Below are positions 1-8,302 of a stretch of DNA of 64,000 nt, piece by piece; within the stretch, counting starts at the first letter, position 1, and each line of letters begins with the position of its first letter. The position numbers were made by a program, and so were the translations under genes. A model generated the notes under the pieces. It searched no databases. It was not told the DNA's origin and saw nothing but the letters and a program-made list of their open reading frames with translations. Origin of the DNA: Salsuginibacillus halophilus (lineage in GTDB: Bacteria > Bacillota > Bacilli > Bacillales > Marinococcaceae); contig NZ_PYAV01000013.1 in the NCBI RefSeq assembly GCF_003014715.1, positions 1 through 64,000 on the forward strand. Direction: 5' to 3'.

Positions 1-245
1 CTTAGCTTTGGCCATAAGGTTCACGCCCTTTATCATTGTTGTCTTTCATGTAACCATGTGCCAATGTGCCGTGTCCACTATTTATACTAACTTCATGAGT
101 TCATAAAACATGGACCGGCTCCAAGCAAAAGTGGAACTGAATTTGTAAAAATGGACCGTTTCCAAACAAAAGTGGTCCTAGATTTATAAAAATGAAGCGG
201 CACATACGCAAAATGGAACTCATCCATAGATAACAGCATAAAATG
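1..245. other. gene-free left edge with degenerate IS end
   Basis: No convincing gene starts here. On the minus strand a short open frame ends at position 2 (last residues GREPYGQS) without a credible start or ribosome binding site; it may be the tail of a broken gene. The rest holds three spaced copies of a short motif listed separately. It lies downstream of the ggt terminator, so it is likely decayed mobile-element sequence. Confidence 0.3.
110..216. repeat. three spaced direct repeats, IS21-like terminus
   Basis: Three related units begin near 110, 151 and 191, a spacing of 40-41 bases. The first two read ATGGACCGnnTCCAAnCAAAAGTGG and the third is more diverged. Multiple spaced copies of a TGGACC-type motif are characteristic of the ends of IS21-family elements, where they serve as transposase binding sites. 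No istA or istB is visible, so this would be an orphan end. The family assignment is inference from pattern only. Confidence 0.35.
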
Positions 246-275
246 ACCCCCTCGGCGTGAATCAGCCGAGGGGGT
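246..275 (-). terminator. terminator of the cap operon
   Basis: Eleven-base-pair GC-rich stem (ACCCCCTCGGC pairing with GCCGAGGGGGT, 8-base loop) just downstream of the ggt stop codon. On the minus strand it is followed by TCATTTTATG, a modest T-rich tail. Confidence 0.8.
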
Positions 276-282
276 TCACTCA

Positions 283-2757
283 TCACTCTATAATATCCAC
301 ATGGCCATCACGTCGAGGATCGGCTCCTCCTTGAAGCTCCTCATCATCCTCTTCATTTTCAGGTTCAAGCTCTAAATAGAGACCTTGTATGCCGCCGAAG
401 TAAGCGGCTGAACTATGGCTGAGAATGGAGTAACTCGGGTCTTCTCGAAGGTTTTCGTAAATGCTTTGTGATGAATCGCCTTCTAATGGCGTTTCCCACA
501 TGTCCCTGAAGTCTTCTTCATAGTAAATGACGCCGTTGTCGATAAAAAGAGTGTCATTCTCATCGTCACGGTTAATGTCGCTTTCAGCGAAGATACGCGG
601 TTCTTCGATAGCCTCCTGCAAAGTTTCTGCTTCATCGTTATATTCAAGGTGCATCAGCGTTTGTGCGAGCATAGCTGGAATGCGCTTGCCGCCTGGTGAT
701 CCGATTGACATCACCGGCTCGCCGTCTTCGACCAAGATCGTAGGAGAGATGTAACTGCGCGGACGTTTGCCACTCTCATAGCGGTTCAGCGGGAGGAGGC
801 CTTCATCGAGTAGTGCCTCTTCCAACGATTGACTCTCTTCAATCTGATTTTCTTCAAGTAGTGCCTGCTCTGGAAGCTCTCCTTCTTCAGGTACAACGTC
901 TTCAGTACCCGGTACGTTCATGGAGAAGTTCGTCAGCTGGTTGTTCATGAAGAAGCCGCCGTAAGGTTCAGGCTCTTCATTCCCTTCGACTTCACCAACG
1001 CTGCCTTCAACTTTACTTTCTTCAGCTGTATACTCGACGTATTCTCCTGAGCCGAAAAACTCACTTAACGTATTGGTAACAGCGATCATCTTTCCGTCCG
1101 AGTCCCGGACAGAGAAGTGGGTGGTGTTTGTTGCATCATTTTGGGTTTCTTCGTTTTCCAGTTGGTCTTCGTCAAACGCGTTATCGTTTTCAGGACCATC
1201 GCCTTCGGTATCATCTCGCTGCTGGTCAGGCGCAGGTTGTTCGTCTTCTGGCCCCGGCACTTCTGGCTCCCCAGGAGTCTCTTCTGGAATTTCTTCGTCT
1301 TCTGTTTTTTCTAGTTCCTCCGCTGCTTCCTGAAGAAGTCTGATGTATTCTTCGGAGGTGAGCAGTTCGTGATAGTCTTCAGGGTCGAGACCTTGTTCAT
1401 GCTCGATAACGTTTTGTTCGGAAAGCGCAAGCTCATTCGTTTCTGCTGGTAGAATGTTGTCCGGGTTTGTCTCGCGCTCTTCAATCGCATTCATCATTCG
1501 GGTGCTGATATCTTCACGTGTAATGAATGAAGGATCAGCGACACTGATCAGTCGGTCATCATAAACGAGCGAAATGATATTGGCAAGTTTGGGTACGAGT
1601 TTATCATATTCATGGTCCCCGTCTTCGTTGAAATGATCCTCAAGCCCAGTTTTTTCAATCAACTCAAGCAGCTGAATGGTGGTGATGCCGCCGCTTGGGG
1701 GAGTGCCTGAAGATACGGTATAGTCGCCAAAGGTGCCCTCGGCGGTTTCGAGAACCTGTACTTCATAATCATCAATATCCTCCATACTTAAGCCGTAGCC
1801 ATCAAGCCCCTCAGGGGAATGTTCGCCTTCACCAGTTAAAATTTGGGCGATATTCGTTTCTACATCGTTATTTTCAGATGTGTACTCGAGGCCGTAAAAC
1901 GGGTGTTTTTCATCTTCAGCCAGTGCTTCGGCTTCAAAGGTATCGAGATCTTCGTAATAACTTTTTAAATCCTTAAGTACATTGGCAAGGGCGGGCTGTT
2001 CTAAGATTTCATTTTCCTGCACGGCTTCTGCATTTTCATCAAAGAAAGGTGTTTCGCCGGCAAAGTCTCCGATGTAACGAATGTTACTGCTCAGCTGGCT
2101 GCTTAGCTCACTGTCGACGCTGAAACCTTGCTCACTTAACTCGTAAGCTGGTTGAATCAGTTCATTAAATTCGAAAGTTTCACTGCCTTCTTCGGCATAC
2201 ATTCGTTCCATACCCCGGACAAAGCCGGGAACCCCTGCAGAAAGTGCAGGGTCAGCCGGGTCAACCATTTGCTCGTAACCGCCATAATCTTCAGCGTCGC
2301 GCTTTGGTGCAGTTTCACGATAGTCAAAAGCAGTTGTCTCATCGCCATCGGTGATCAAACTCATCCCGCCGCCGGCAATGCCGGAGCCGTAGGGTTCAAC
2401 AACTCCGAGTGCAAATGATATGGCGATGGCTGCATCCACTGCATTTCCGCCCTCATTCATGATCCTGTTCCCTACGTTCACAGCGATCGGGTGAACAGAG
2501 CTCACCCCGTGACTGCTGATGTCACCGTCATCAGCGCTGCCCTCACCGGCGTCATCCAACTCAATGGGGGCCGCCTCTTCAAAAGCAGTAGGAGCCCCAG
2601 TGAAAAAGTTGTAGTCATCTTGTAAATAAAATGCTAAAAAACCAGAAGCGATTACGATCGCTGCGGTATACGTTTTCCACAATTTCCGGTAGGGTCCCCA
2701 AATTATTGATCCTGTTTTTCGAACGTGTTGTTCGATTTTCGTTAAAGCTTTCATCAT
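283..2757 (-). CDS. ggt: gamma-glutamyltransferase / CapD-like
   Basis: Membrane-anchored gamma-glutamyltranspeptidase of about 824 residues, the fourth gene of a poly-gamma-glutamate operon. Such enzymes cleave or transfer gamma-glutamyl bonds; in the cap context they release the capsule polymer or attach it to peptidoglycan (CapD/PgsE-type role, inferred from position). Start: the ATG at 2757, preceded by AAGGAG, is preferred over an upstream in-frame start inside capA. A basic N-terminus with a membrane segment near residues 30-45 precedes the large subunit (NEGGNAVDAAIA near 101-112). The nucleophile is the first Thr of NTTHFSV near residue 545, where autoprocessing should create the small subunit; a GSPGG motif lies in the small subunit. 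Odd: a strongly acidic, Pro-rich stretch at about 480-540 lies just before the cleavage point, much more than in E. coli Ggt. Confidence 0.9.
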   Translation of the reverse strand: MMKALTKIEQHVRKTGSIIWGPYRKLWKTYTAAIVIASGFLAFYLQDDYNFFTGAPTAFEEAAPIELDDAGEGSADDGDISSHGVSSVHPIAVNVGNRIMNEGGNAVDAAIAISFALGVVEPYGSGIAGGGMSLITDGDETTAFDYRETAPKRDAEDYGGYEQMVDPADPALSAGVPGFVRGMERMYAEEGSETFEFNELIQPAYELSEQGFSVDSELSSQLSSNIRYIGDFAGETPFFDENAEAVQENEILEQPALANVLKDLKSYYEDLDTFEAEALAEDEKHPFYGLEYTSENNDVETNIAQILTGEGEHSPEGLDGYGLSMEDIDDYEVQVLETAEGTFGDYTVSSGTPPSGGITTIQLLELIEKTGLEDHFNEDGDHEYDKLVPKLANIISLVYDDRLISVADPSFITREDISTRMMNAIEERETNPDNILPAETNELALSEQNVIEHEQGLDPEDYHELLTSEEYIRLLQEAAEELEKTEDEEIPEETPGEPEVPGPEDEQPAPDQQRDDTEGDGPENDNAFDEDQLENEETQNDATNTTHFSVRDSDGKMIAVTNTLSEFFGSGEYVEYTAEESKVEGSVGEVEGNEEPEPYGGFFMNNQLTNFSMNVPGTEDVVPEEGELPEQALLEENQIEESQSLEEALLDEGLLPLNRYESGKRPRSYISPTILVEDGEPVMSIGSPGGKRIPAMLAQTLMHLEYNDEAETLQEAIEEPRIFAESDINRDDENDTLFIDNGVIYYEEDFRDMWETPLEGDSSQSIYENLREDPSYSILSHSSAAYFGGIQGLYLELEPENEEDDEELQGGADPRRDGHVDIIE

Positions 2758-2767
2758 GCTCGTCTCC

Positions 2768-4120
2768 TTACGACTCGGCTTCGATTTCAGGGTCAAGGTG
2801 AAGCCGCCCGTCGTGTGTTTCCCATTCTGCATCTAGATTTTTTGAAAGTTGTCTAAAAATACGGGCTTGCTGCATTTGTTCGATCGGGTTTTCGATTCCA
2901 TGTGGTGTAAACTCGCTTAAACGTAAGGGGGTGAAGATCACTTCATCAATTTCGAGACCATCATCCGCTTCTGTCACATGTAAATCGGCGATCGCTGAAT
3001 CTCGCGCACGTGTCCAGCCTTGATCGGAGATGAAGTTACCCATACTAGTTAATACAAGTGTTTCATCTATGACTTCAACAGGAGACAAGACACTCGGGTT
3101 GTGACCGATAATGACGTCAGCCCCGGCATCAGCTAATATGGCAAATCTTTCTTCGGTTTCATCTGGCGGGTTACTGAGAAAGTCAGTCCCCCAATGAAAA
3201 TGTACAACAGTAAAGTCATATTTATCAGAAGCCTCTTGAATTGCAGGAATAATACCGGGGGCATCACCCTCATACCACGCAGATACGCCTAGAATACCCG
3301 CTTGTGCGAATGTTTGCGCTGCGTAAGTTTCTGTAACGCTTAACGTTGCAATTTCATAATTGTTGCCAACGGTATGAACATGTGGTTCGGCCGCTTCAGC
3401 CCCGACACCTAAGCCGACGGTATCGATATTATTGTCTTCCAACGTATTTAAGGTGTAATTGGCAGAGATGTTGCCAAAATTCAACATGTGGTTGTTCGCC
3501 AAGGAGACATTCGTGAAGCCGATATCTGCTAAAGGCTCAGCACTCGCCGGCTCAGTAAAGAGTTGAATGTCTTTATCGTGAATAATGTTACCACCACGTT
3601 GAATAGCTTCAGATGTGAAAGCGTCTGTAGCATCCTCATGGGTTAAAGCCTCCAAAAATTGTTCCCCTGACGTAAAGGCTTCATCACCATCCAAAAGGTC
3701 TTCGTTATTGATCAGCACCTCAGGATTTTCGATAAATCCTGCACCTTCTGTGTCATCAAGGAACTCAGGGTCGTTAATCGGCAGCATCGGCTGTGCGAAG
3801 TTGGCAGTGACGTAATCCGCTTCAGCGAGCTTGTCTTTTGTATTACGGAAAAACGCGTGATACCCCCCGTCATGATGAGGGGCGGTGTCCATGACATGAC
3901 GCCCGAGCATAATATCGCCAAGCATGGAAAGTTGATAGCGCTCTTCATCATCTTCCTGGTTTGCACTGACAGGTTTATCCGCCGGCGCTCCCCAAATTTC
4001 TGAGCCGGCAATAATCGCGCCAAAAGCACCGAGGGCAATTAAGCTGTGAGGGAGGAGCTTCTCTTTATGTCGTTTTGTCATCCGCAAATACCGTTCTTTA
4101 AAGGTGAGGGAGCGGCGCAT
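2768..4120 (-). CDS. capA: poly-gamma-glutamate synthesis protein CapA/PgsA
   Basis: CapA-family protein of 450 residues with the calcineurin-like metallophosphatase fold: SMLGDIMLGRHV near residue 65, NNHMLNFG mid-protein and VVHFHWGTDF with IIGHNPSVL toward the C-terminus are the family motifs. A basic N-terminus and one membrane segment (about residues 24-41) anchor it facing outward. CapA/PgsA is needed with CapB and CapC for synthesis or export of the polymer. Start ATG at 4120 has GAAAGAGGT upstream. The gene lies 24 bases after capC and 10 bases before ggt. The ectodomain is acidic, consistent with a salt-adapted host. Confidence 0.92.
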   Translation of the reverse strand: MRRSLTFKERYLRMTKRHKEKLLPHSLIALGAFGAIIAGSEIWGAPADKPVSANQEDDEERYQLSMLGDIMLGRHVMDTAPHHDGGYHAFFRNTKDKLAEADYVTANFAQPMLPINDPEFLDDTEGAGFIENPEVLINNEDLLDGDEAFTSGEQFLEALTHEDATDAFTSEAIQRGGNIIHDKDIQLFTEPASAEPLADIGFTNVSLANNHMLNFGNISANYTLNTLEDNNIDTVGLGVGAEAAEPHVHTVGNNYEIATLSVTETYAAQTFAQAGILGVSAWYEGDAPGIIPAIQEASDKYDFTVVHFHWGTDFLSNPPDETEERFAILADAGADVIIGHNPSVLSPVEVIDETLVLTSMGNFISDQGWTRARDSAIADLHVTEADDGLEIDEVIFTPLRLSEFTPHGIENPIEQMQQARIFRQLSKNLDAEWETHDGRLHLDPEIEAES

Positions 4121-4144
4121 AGGTATACCTCTTTCGTGAAAAAA

Positions 4145-4609
4145 TTAAATTAAGAATAATAAGTAGAACATGAGCCCAAAATAAGTTAAGCCCCCAAGGA
4201 GGTACGTGCTGCCAATCGTCGGAAGTACACCTTGCTTATGCACAGTGTTGGCAATTAAGCCGGGGACAATAATACCAATCCCGCGGAGTTCAAAACTCTC
4301 TTCAATAGGGAGTCCTAAGTAAAGTGCAAAAAAGTCATAGATTAACTTTAAGACGATACCAACAGAGAGCATCGCCGCAAATTTCCGCCGGCCGTATAAG
4401 ATGACGAACCGGTTTAAAACATACTGCACAATTAGAAATGTCGAAATGCTGATAAAGCCAATGACAACGAGGTTCATCTGCTGGTCAAAAACGAGTGCCA
4501 CATAGCCGGGCACAATTAAGCCGGACGGGAGGACGCCCGTCCGTTCTGTATAAATTAAGCTGAGCACAATGCCGATAATTAACGCTACATATAAATCGTC
4601 ACCAAACAT
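4145..4609 (-). CDS. capC: poly-gamma-glutamate synthesis protein CapC/PgsC
   Basis: Integral membrane protein of 154 residues, the usual length for PgsC. Four to five hydrophobic segments cover most of the chain. The N-terminus (IGIVLSLIYTERTGVLPSGL) carries the family-typical short loop with TG and PSG, followed by IVPGYVAL. It is the membrane partner of the CapB ligase and is assumed to form the polymer export or synthase complex. It lies 36 bases after capB within the same operon. Confidence 0.93.
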   Translation of the reverse strand: MFGDDLYVALIIGIVLSLIYTERTGVLPSGLIVPGYVALVFDQQMNLVVIGFISISTFLIVQYVLNRFVILYGRRKFAAMLSVGIVLKLIYDFFALYLGLPIEESFELRGIGIIVPGLIANTVHKQGVLPTIGSTYLLGGLTYFGLMFYLLFLI

Positions 4610-4645
4610 AGGGAGGTTCCACCTTTAAATAAATTCCTTTTTTCT

Positions 4646-5893
4646 TTAATGAGCCGCGACTAATTGCCGCACATGTTCTTCTGTCTCTTCGTGATCTTTC
4701 TTGTCTTCAACTTCAACTGTGACAGGCTCCACTTGTAAAGTGTGCAGCAGTTCGGCTAAAGCTTCGCCCCCGCCGTGAATATTGCCGATGCCGTAAAACA
4801 CGGCTGGCGCTTCTAACCCTTTTAAATATTTGAACACTTCATCAACTGGCTGATTGGTCATGTCAATAAGCTCAGGTGATTGAAGCATACCGGCATCATT
4901 TGCTTTTAATATCGCCTCATTATTTTTTCCCATCAATACTACCTTGTCAGCTGCCATGCGAGGGAGGACGTCGCGTGCGAACTGTTCTGTCCGGTCCACC
5001 CGGTCGTCCCGGCTGTTCATAATGACGACGGTTTCCATGTCATGATACCCAAGCTTACCCATGCGCCGCCAAATATTAAGTGTAGATGTCGGGTCGTTCG
5101 CAGCAAAGGCGTTAAAGAGATAAGACGGTGCAACTGCATCTTTTACGGGTGTGATCCGCATCGCCCCTGGATCAACGGAAGCGTTCAACATACCGTTTAA
5201 TGCCGTTTCCCGGTCAATCCCCATACAGTGCGCTGCAGCTAAGGCAATTGAAACATTTTGCGGAAAAATCATGTAGGGAAACTTTAGTAGAAACGATTCA
5301 TCAACTTCGAATTCATCTGCGATCACAAGCTGTGTGTTACGTTTTTCAGCCAGCTGTCGAAACTCCTTAATATAAGGATTATCTGGCATGATTAAATAAC
5401 CGTTTTTCGGTATGGAGGTTTTAAAAGCTTTGGCGACCTCATCAAGGGTTGGACCAAGCTCATCCATATGGTCTTCAAGAATGTTTACGATGACAGAGAT
5501 ATGAGATTGAATTAAGTGGTTTTGAAAAGTTTGCTGATACTCCGGCTTAACGGCCATGCACTCGCTTACAAGTACATCAGCATCTTCAGCAACAGCACGG
5601 TGAACAATCCGCATTTGTTCATTGATATTCGGGCCTTCTGGACGGCGTACAATCGGCTCTTCTTCATCGGTATGCCAAAATAAAAGGCGGGCTTGAGTGC
5701 CGGTTGTTTTACCGAGTACGTGATCACCATTTTCTTTTAAAATGCCGGTGATCAGGCGGGTGGCCGTTGATTTTCCGCGAATGCCGTTAATGTTCACACG
5801 TAGACGGAGCTGATCAATCCGCTTTTGATGACGTCGGCGTTCAATGAGACCGATAATAAGTGCAGCAGCCACGACAAAAATGATATAAACCAT
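4646..5893 (-). CDS. capB: poly-gamma-glutamate synthase CapB/PgsB
   Basis: ATP-dependent amide ligase of the Mur-ligase superfamily, 415 residues, which polymerises glutamate through gamma-carboxyl bonds. An N-terminal membrane segment (VVAAALIIGL) is followed by the nucleotide-binding motif GIRGKSTATRLI (about residues 37-48). SECMAVKPEYQ and NILEDHMDELG are further family motifs. It is the first gene of the capBCA-ggt operon, with GAGGAG before the ATG and a strong promoter about 100 bases upstream. Confidence 0.94.
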   Translation of the reverse strand: MVYIIFVVAAALIIGLIERRRHQKRIDQLRLRVNINGIRGKSTATRLITGILKENGDHVLGKTTGTQARLLFWHTDEEEPIVRRPEGPNINEQMRIVHRAVAEDADVLVSECMAVKPEYQQTFQNHLIQSHISVIVNILEDHMDELGPTLDEVAKAFKTSIPKNGYLIMPDNPYIKEFRQLAEKRNTQLVIADEFEVDESFLLKFPYMIFPQNVSIALAAAHCMGIDRETALNGMLNASVDPGAMRITPVKDAVAPSYLFNAFAANDPTSTLNIWRRMGKLGYHDMETVVIMNSRDDRVDRTEQFARDVLPRMAADKVVLMGKNNEAILKANDAGMLQSPELIDMTNQPVDEVFKYLKGLEAPAVFYGIGNIHGGGEALAELLHTLQVEPVTVEVEDKKDHEETEEHVRQLVAAH

Positions 5894-5985
5894 ACGTATA
5901 CTCCTCTATATAAGAGATGTTTGTAGCTCTTTAAACAGTACGATTCCAGTTGGAACACTTGACAAAATAAACATAAACCAAATCA

Positions 5986-6014
5986 ATTTTATAGAACTTT
6001 TCCGGTGCGGTCAA
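5986..6014 (-). promoter_or_regulatory. sigma-A promoter of the cap operon
   Basis: On the minus strand: TTGACC, 17 bases, TAAAAT. This is a near-consensus housekeeping promoter about 95 bases upstream of the capB ATG. The leader holds no obvious terminator or riboswitch. Confidence 0.75.
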
Positions 6015-6190
6015 TTTTATGCAGGAAAATTTAAACCTGCGAAAATGTCAGGGTGTTATAACATTGTACGTGCAGCTTGTTATCGTAATTCAGACGAAGG
6101 ATAAAGCTGAGATGCAATATACAAAACATGAGGTTTGACGCAAAACTTTAGATAGATGGTTCCACTAAAAGTGAAGGTATGATATACTGT

Positions 6191-6208
6191 ATGTGAAAAT
6201 ATTCACAA
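6191..6208. promoter_or_regulatory. Rex/Fnr-type palindrome, upstream copy
   Basis: ATGTGAAAATATTCACAA reads as TGTGAA-N4-TTCACA. It fits both the Rex consensus (TTGTGAAnnnnTTCACAA) and the Fnr consensus (TGTGA-N6-TCACA). It follows directly after a possible -10 TATACT (6183-6188), a position suited to repression. It suggests redox or oxygen control of the doxX gene; which regulator binds cannot be told from sequence. Confidence 0.6.
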
Positions 6209-6325
6209 TCTAATTTTTTGATTAAAAAGTTTTTATGGTCACCGTACGTTTAATGGCAGCCAACATTTGCGATTGAAAGACGGGGGTGGAGATATGCTGC
6301 GTTTACTTGAAAGTTTTAATTGGTC

Positions 6326-6343
6326 ATGTGAAAACATTCACAT
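6326..6343. promoter_or_regulatory. Rex/Fnr-type palindrome, downstream copy
   Basis: A perfect 18-base palindrome with arms ATGTGAA and TTCACAT around a 4-base centre, 30 bases before the doxX start. It is a second copy of the 6191 motif, 135 bases away. Paired operators at this distance could support looping or dual repression. Confidence 0.6.
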
Positions 6344-6372
6344 AAATATACTTTACATAAGGAGGCGTTCTC

Positions 6373-6867
6373 ATGTTAGTGAAATTTTTAAGACAGAGTG
6401 CAATTGCAGCCGGAGTGCTTTTACTATTGCGTCTATGGCTCGGTTGGTCGTGGCTCACGTCAGGCTGGGGGAAAGCCTTAGGTGAAGAACGATTTGATGC
6501 AAGTGGCTATTTGCACGGTGCTGTGCAGGATCCGGTAACCAATCAAGCAGGTGAAGTGGCTTATCCGTGGTACGTTGCTTTTATTGAGTATGTGGCCCTG
6601 CCTTTATCTTCTGTATTTAGCTTTATGGTCGCCTGGGGCGAAATATTTGTAGGGGTTGGTTTAATTTTAGGAATTTTAACAGTGTATGCTGCGTTTTTCG
6701 GTGCGACGATGAACTTTGCCTTTTTATTTGCAGGCACGATTTCAACAAATCCGATTATGCTGCTTGCGGCTTTCTTTTTAATCGCAGCCGGCCATAACGG
6801 TGGATGGTTCGGCGGCGATCGTTATATTCAGCCAAAACTGCAGCATTGGGTGAAAAGAACCTCGTAA
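6373..6867 (+). CDS. DoxX-family membrane protein
   Basis: Protein of 164 residues with about four transmembrane segments and the DoxX-type pattern: an early RLWLGWSWLTSGWGKAL segment, a variable loop (about 38-62), then hydrophobic helices ending with FLIAAGHNGGWFGGDRY. DoxX proteins are membrane subunits or relatives of thiosulfate:quinone oxidoreductase, and many have no assigned role. Start ATG at 6373 has AAGGAGGCG upstream. The gene stands alone behind two Rex/Fnr-like palindromes, which points to redox-linked expression. Confidence 0.82.
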   Translation: MLVKFLRQSAIAAGVLLLLRLWLGWSWLTSGWGKALGEERFDASGYLHGAVQDPVTNQAGEVAYPWYVAFIEYVALPLSSVFSFMVAWGEIFVGVGLILGILTVYAAFFGATMNFAFLFAGTISTNPIMLLAAFFLIAAGHNGGWFGGDRYIQPKLQHWVKRTS

Positions 6868-6959
6868 CATCAGCATGTGCACGCGCCTAAAAAACATGCA
6901 CATATGACGCAGCAAACAGTGTGCTAAAAACCGTCAGACGAGGTCATAACTCCCTTTAG

Positions 6960-7247
6960 TTAAAACGTGAGTGGGTATATATAGCAGATGCACAGAAACC
7001 TTTTCATTCTGTGCGTCTGCTTTTGTGTAGGCTTTATATTGCTTGACGTTTTATGCGATGTGGAAGATGCTTTTACATCGGTACCTACTTTTGATAAGTC
7101 TGACGACACGTTCAGCAATGATTCGCATTGCCCATAGGCTTGTTCAGCCTGATCGGCGGTTTGATCTGCGATACTTAACATTTCTTCAGGCGCTGAATAT
7201 ATTTCTTCTGTACCCGCGGACATCTCCTCGGAAATGAAAGATAAGTT
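6960..7247 (-). pseudogene. chemoreceptor (MCP) C-terminal remnant
   Basis: An open minus-strand frame enters from element A and reads SFISEEMSAGTEEIYSAPEE, then MLSIADQTADQAEQA. This is the C-terminal signalling-hairpin pattern of a methyl-accepting chemotaxis protein (repeated AGTEEI..S..EEM, Gln/Glu-rich heptads). The last readable family-like residues lie near 7060; the rest to the stop at 6960 is unrelated. The 5' part is gone: the next bases upstream are the inverted-repeat end of element A. It is a decayed gene truncated at the element boundary. Confidence 0.6.
6983..7024 (+). terminator. hairpin terminator downstream of doxX
   Basis: AGCAGAtGCACAGAa pairs with tTCTGTGCgTCTGCT and is followed by TTTTGTG. 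It lies 115 bases past the doxX stop. The reverse strand lacks a clear T run, so it mainly serves plus-strand transcripts. Confidence 0.65.
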
Positions 7248-7717
7248 CAGCGTGTAGACAAACTTTCAAGAAAAACGGAGGCTGACGTCGCTTTTCGGCG
7301 GACGCTTGCTCAGGCACGGCCTCAACTTCCTCGGCAGAAAGTCACTGCCTGCGGGATTTTCGGCTCGCGCTGTTCCTGATGGCGTCGCCGCCGGTGCTCG
7401 TCAGTCTTGCGTCATTTGCTGGTCATGAATTGTAGAGAGCCTTTTGATCAAGCGATATTTAGATGAATCAATTTCATAATGACGCTTCATGAGCGATCAA
7501 GCGAACCATATACAATGGAAATCCTTATGATCCGTTAACTAACAAGTGACCGAAACAAAAGACGGCGACTCCCAGAGGATCAAGCCCCCGGGAAAGCGTC
7601 CGTCGGTAGTGTTGGTCACGTTCATGATTCGGTTTTTTCTCTTAATAGGGCAGCCAGCGGCGGTTGGAGCCGTAAGTTGTGAGTTAATGTTAAGTTTTGT
7701 ACTTTGTCTACAGCCTG
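7248..7717 (+). mobile_element. family 1 element, copy A (complete)
   Basis: Non-coding element of 470 bases bounded by inverted ends: CAGCGTGTAGACAAACTTT at left and, reverse-complemented, CAGGCTGTAGACAAAGT at right. The 5 bases AAGTT occur on both sides as a possible target duplication. Domain 1 (about 7279-7405) folds as nested stems: CGGCG-ACGC (7296-7305) with GCGT-CGCCG (7382-7390), and TCAGG (7310-7314) with CCTGA (7375-7379). Domain 2 pairs GTGACC (7546-7551) with GGTCAC (7614-7619), and GACGG (7561-7565) with CCGTC (7600-7604). It lacks the inner TTCGAA hairpin seen in copies B, F and H. No meaningful ORF. Confidence 0.75.
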
Positions 7718-7800
7718 AAGTTTTTATTGACTGTGAAGAATCTTTTTTCTTTGCGCCGGGAATAAGCTGTGGGTAAGGCGGTATAGAGAAGGTGAATCAT

Positions 7801-8232
7801 ATGTGGGAGTACGTAAGTTTAAGTATCAGCGCGTTTTTTATGGGTTATGTGCCGTTTTTTGAAATTTACTTAGCGATTCCGGTTGTGATGATCGCCGGGA
7901 TGGACCCGGTTTCGGCCATCATTTGGTCCGGGATGGGCAATTTTCTTGCTGTGCCGACGGTGCTCTTTCTTTATCAGCTGCTCAGCCGCTGGCCTCGGCT
8001 CGGGCGGTGGATGAAAAAGCTTGAGTATAACCGGTTCCGCCGGCACATTGACCGGTATGGCGGGTGGATGGTTCTTCTTGTGACGGTGCTTGTCGGGGTG
8101 TGGGCGGTCGCTGCAGCAGGGCGTTCACTTGGGATGAGTTACCGGGTAATTATGATTAGTTCAGCGTGCAGTATTATACTTTACGGCATAGCCACGGCGT
8201 TTGCTGTCCAGCGCGGCTTGGACTTTTTCTAG
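7801..8232 (+). CDS. COG2426 small multidrug-export-like membrane protein
   Basis: Integral membrane protein of 143 residues. The N-terminal half (FFEIYLAIPVVMIAGM, then AIIWSGMGNFLAVP) is typical of the small multi-drug export protein family (COG2426), whose transport role is poorly proven. A basic amphipathic loop (RWMKKLEYNRFRRHIDRYGG, about residues 64-83) joins two hydrophobic halves. The ATG at 7801, with AAGGTG 6 bases upstream, is preferred to a GTG nine bases earlier. It lies between element A and the dehydrogenase gene. Confidence 0.75.
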   Translation: MWEYVSLSISAFFMGYVPFFEIYLAIPVVMIAGMDPVSAIIWSGMGNFLAVPTVLFLYQLLSRWPRLGRWMKKLEYNRFRRHIDRYGGWMVLLVTVLVGVWAVAAAGRSLGMSYRVIMISSACSIILYGIATAFAVQRGLDFF

Positions 8233-8238
8233 CTGCGT

Positions 8239-8267
8239 TTGACTTTTGTTTTAAGCGTGTATAAAAC
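8239..8267 (+). promoter_or_regulatory. sigma-A promoter of the dehydrogenase gene
   Basis: TTGACT, 17 bases, TAAAAC, ending 35 bases before the GTG start at 8303. The spacing is ideal and the -10 is imperfect. Confidence 0.6.
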
Positions 8268-8302
8268 CAACAGTGGATATTTCAAGTAGAGGAGTGGTCG
8301 AA

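Larger units (their letters stand above)
6868..7247. other. intergenic: terminator and chemoreceptor relic
   Basis: Between doxX and element A the sequence holds one hairpin terminator (6983-7021) and, on the minus strand, the tail of a methyl-accepting chemotaxis protein. Nothing else coding is visible. Confidence 0.6.

Noticed and set aside
1073-1343. Ser-rich and other open frames opposite ggt
   Set aside because: They are antisense shadows of the acidic Glu/Asp-rich linker and lack ribosome binding sites.
283-2832. Longer ggt start inside capA
   Set aside because: The extra 25 residues overlap capA in another frame and have no ribosome binding site; the ATG at 2757 has AAGGAG at ideal spacing.
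6267-6485. 72-codon frame overlapping the doxX start
   Set aside because: It overlaps the second operator and doxX out of frame and has no family-like features.
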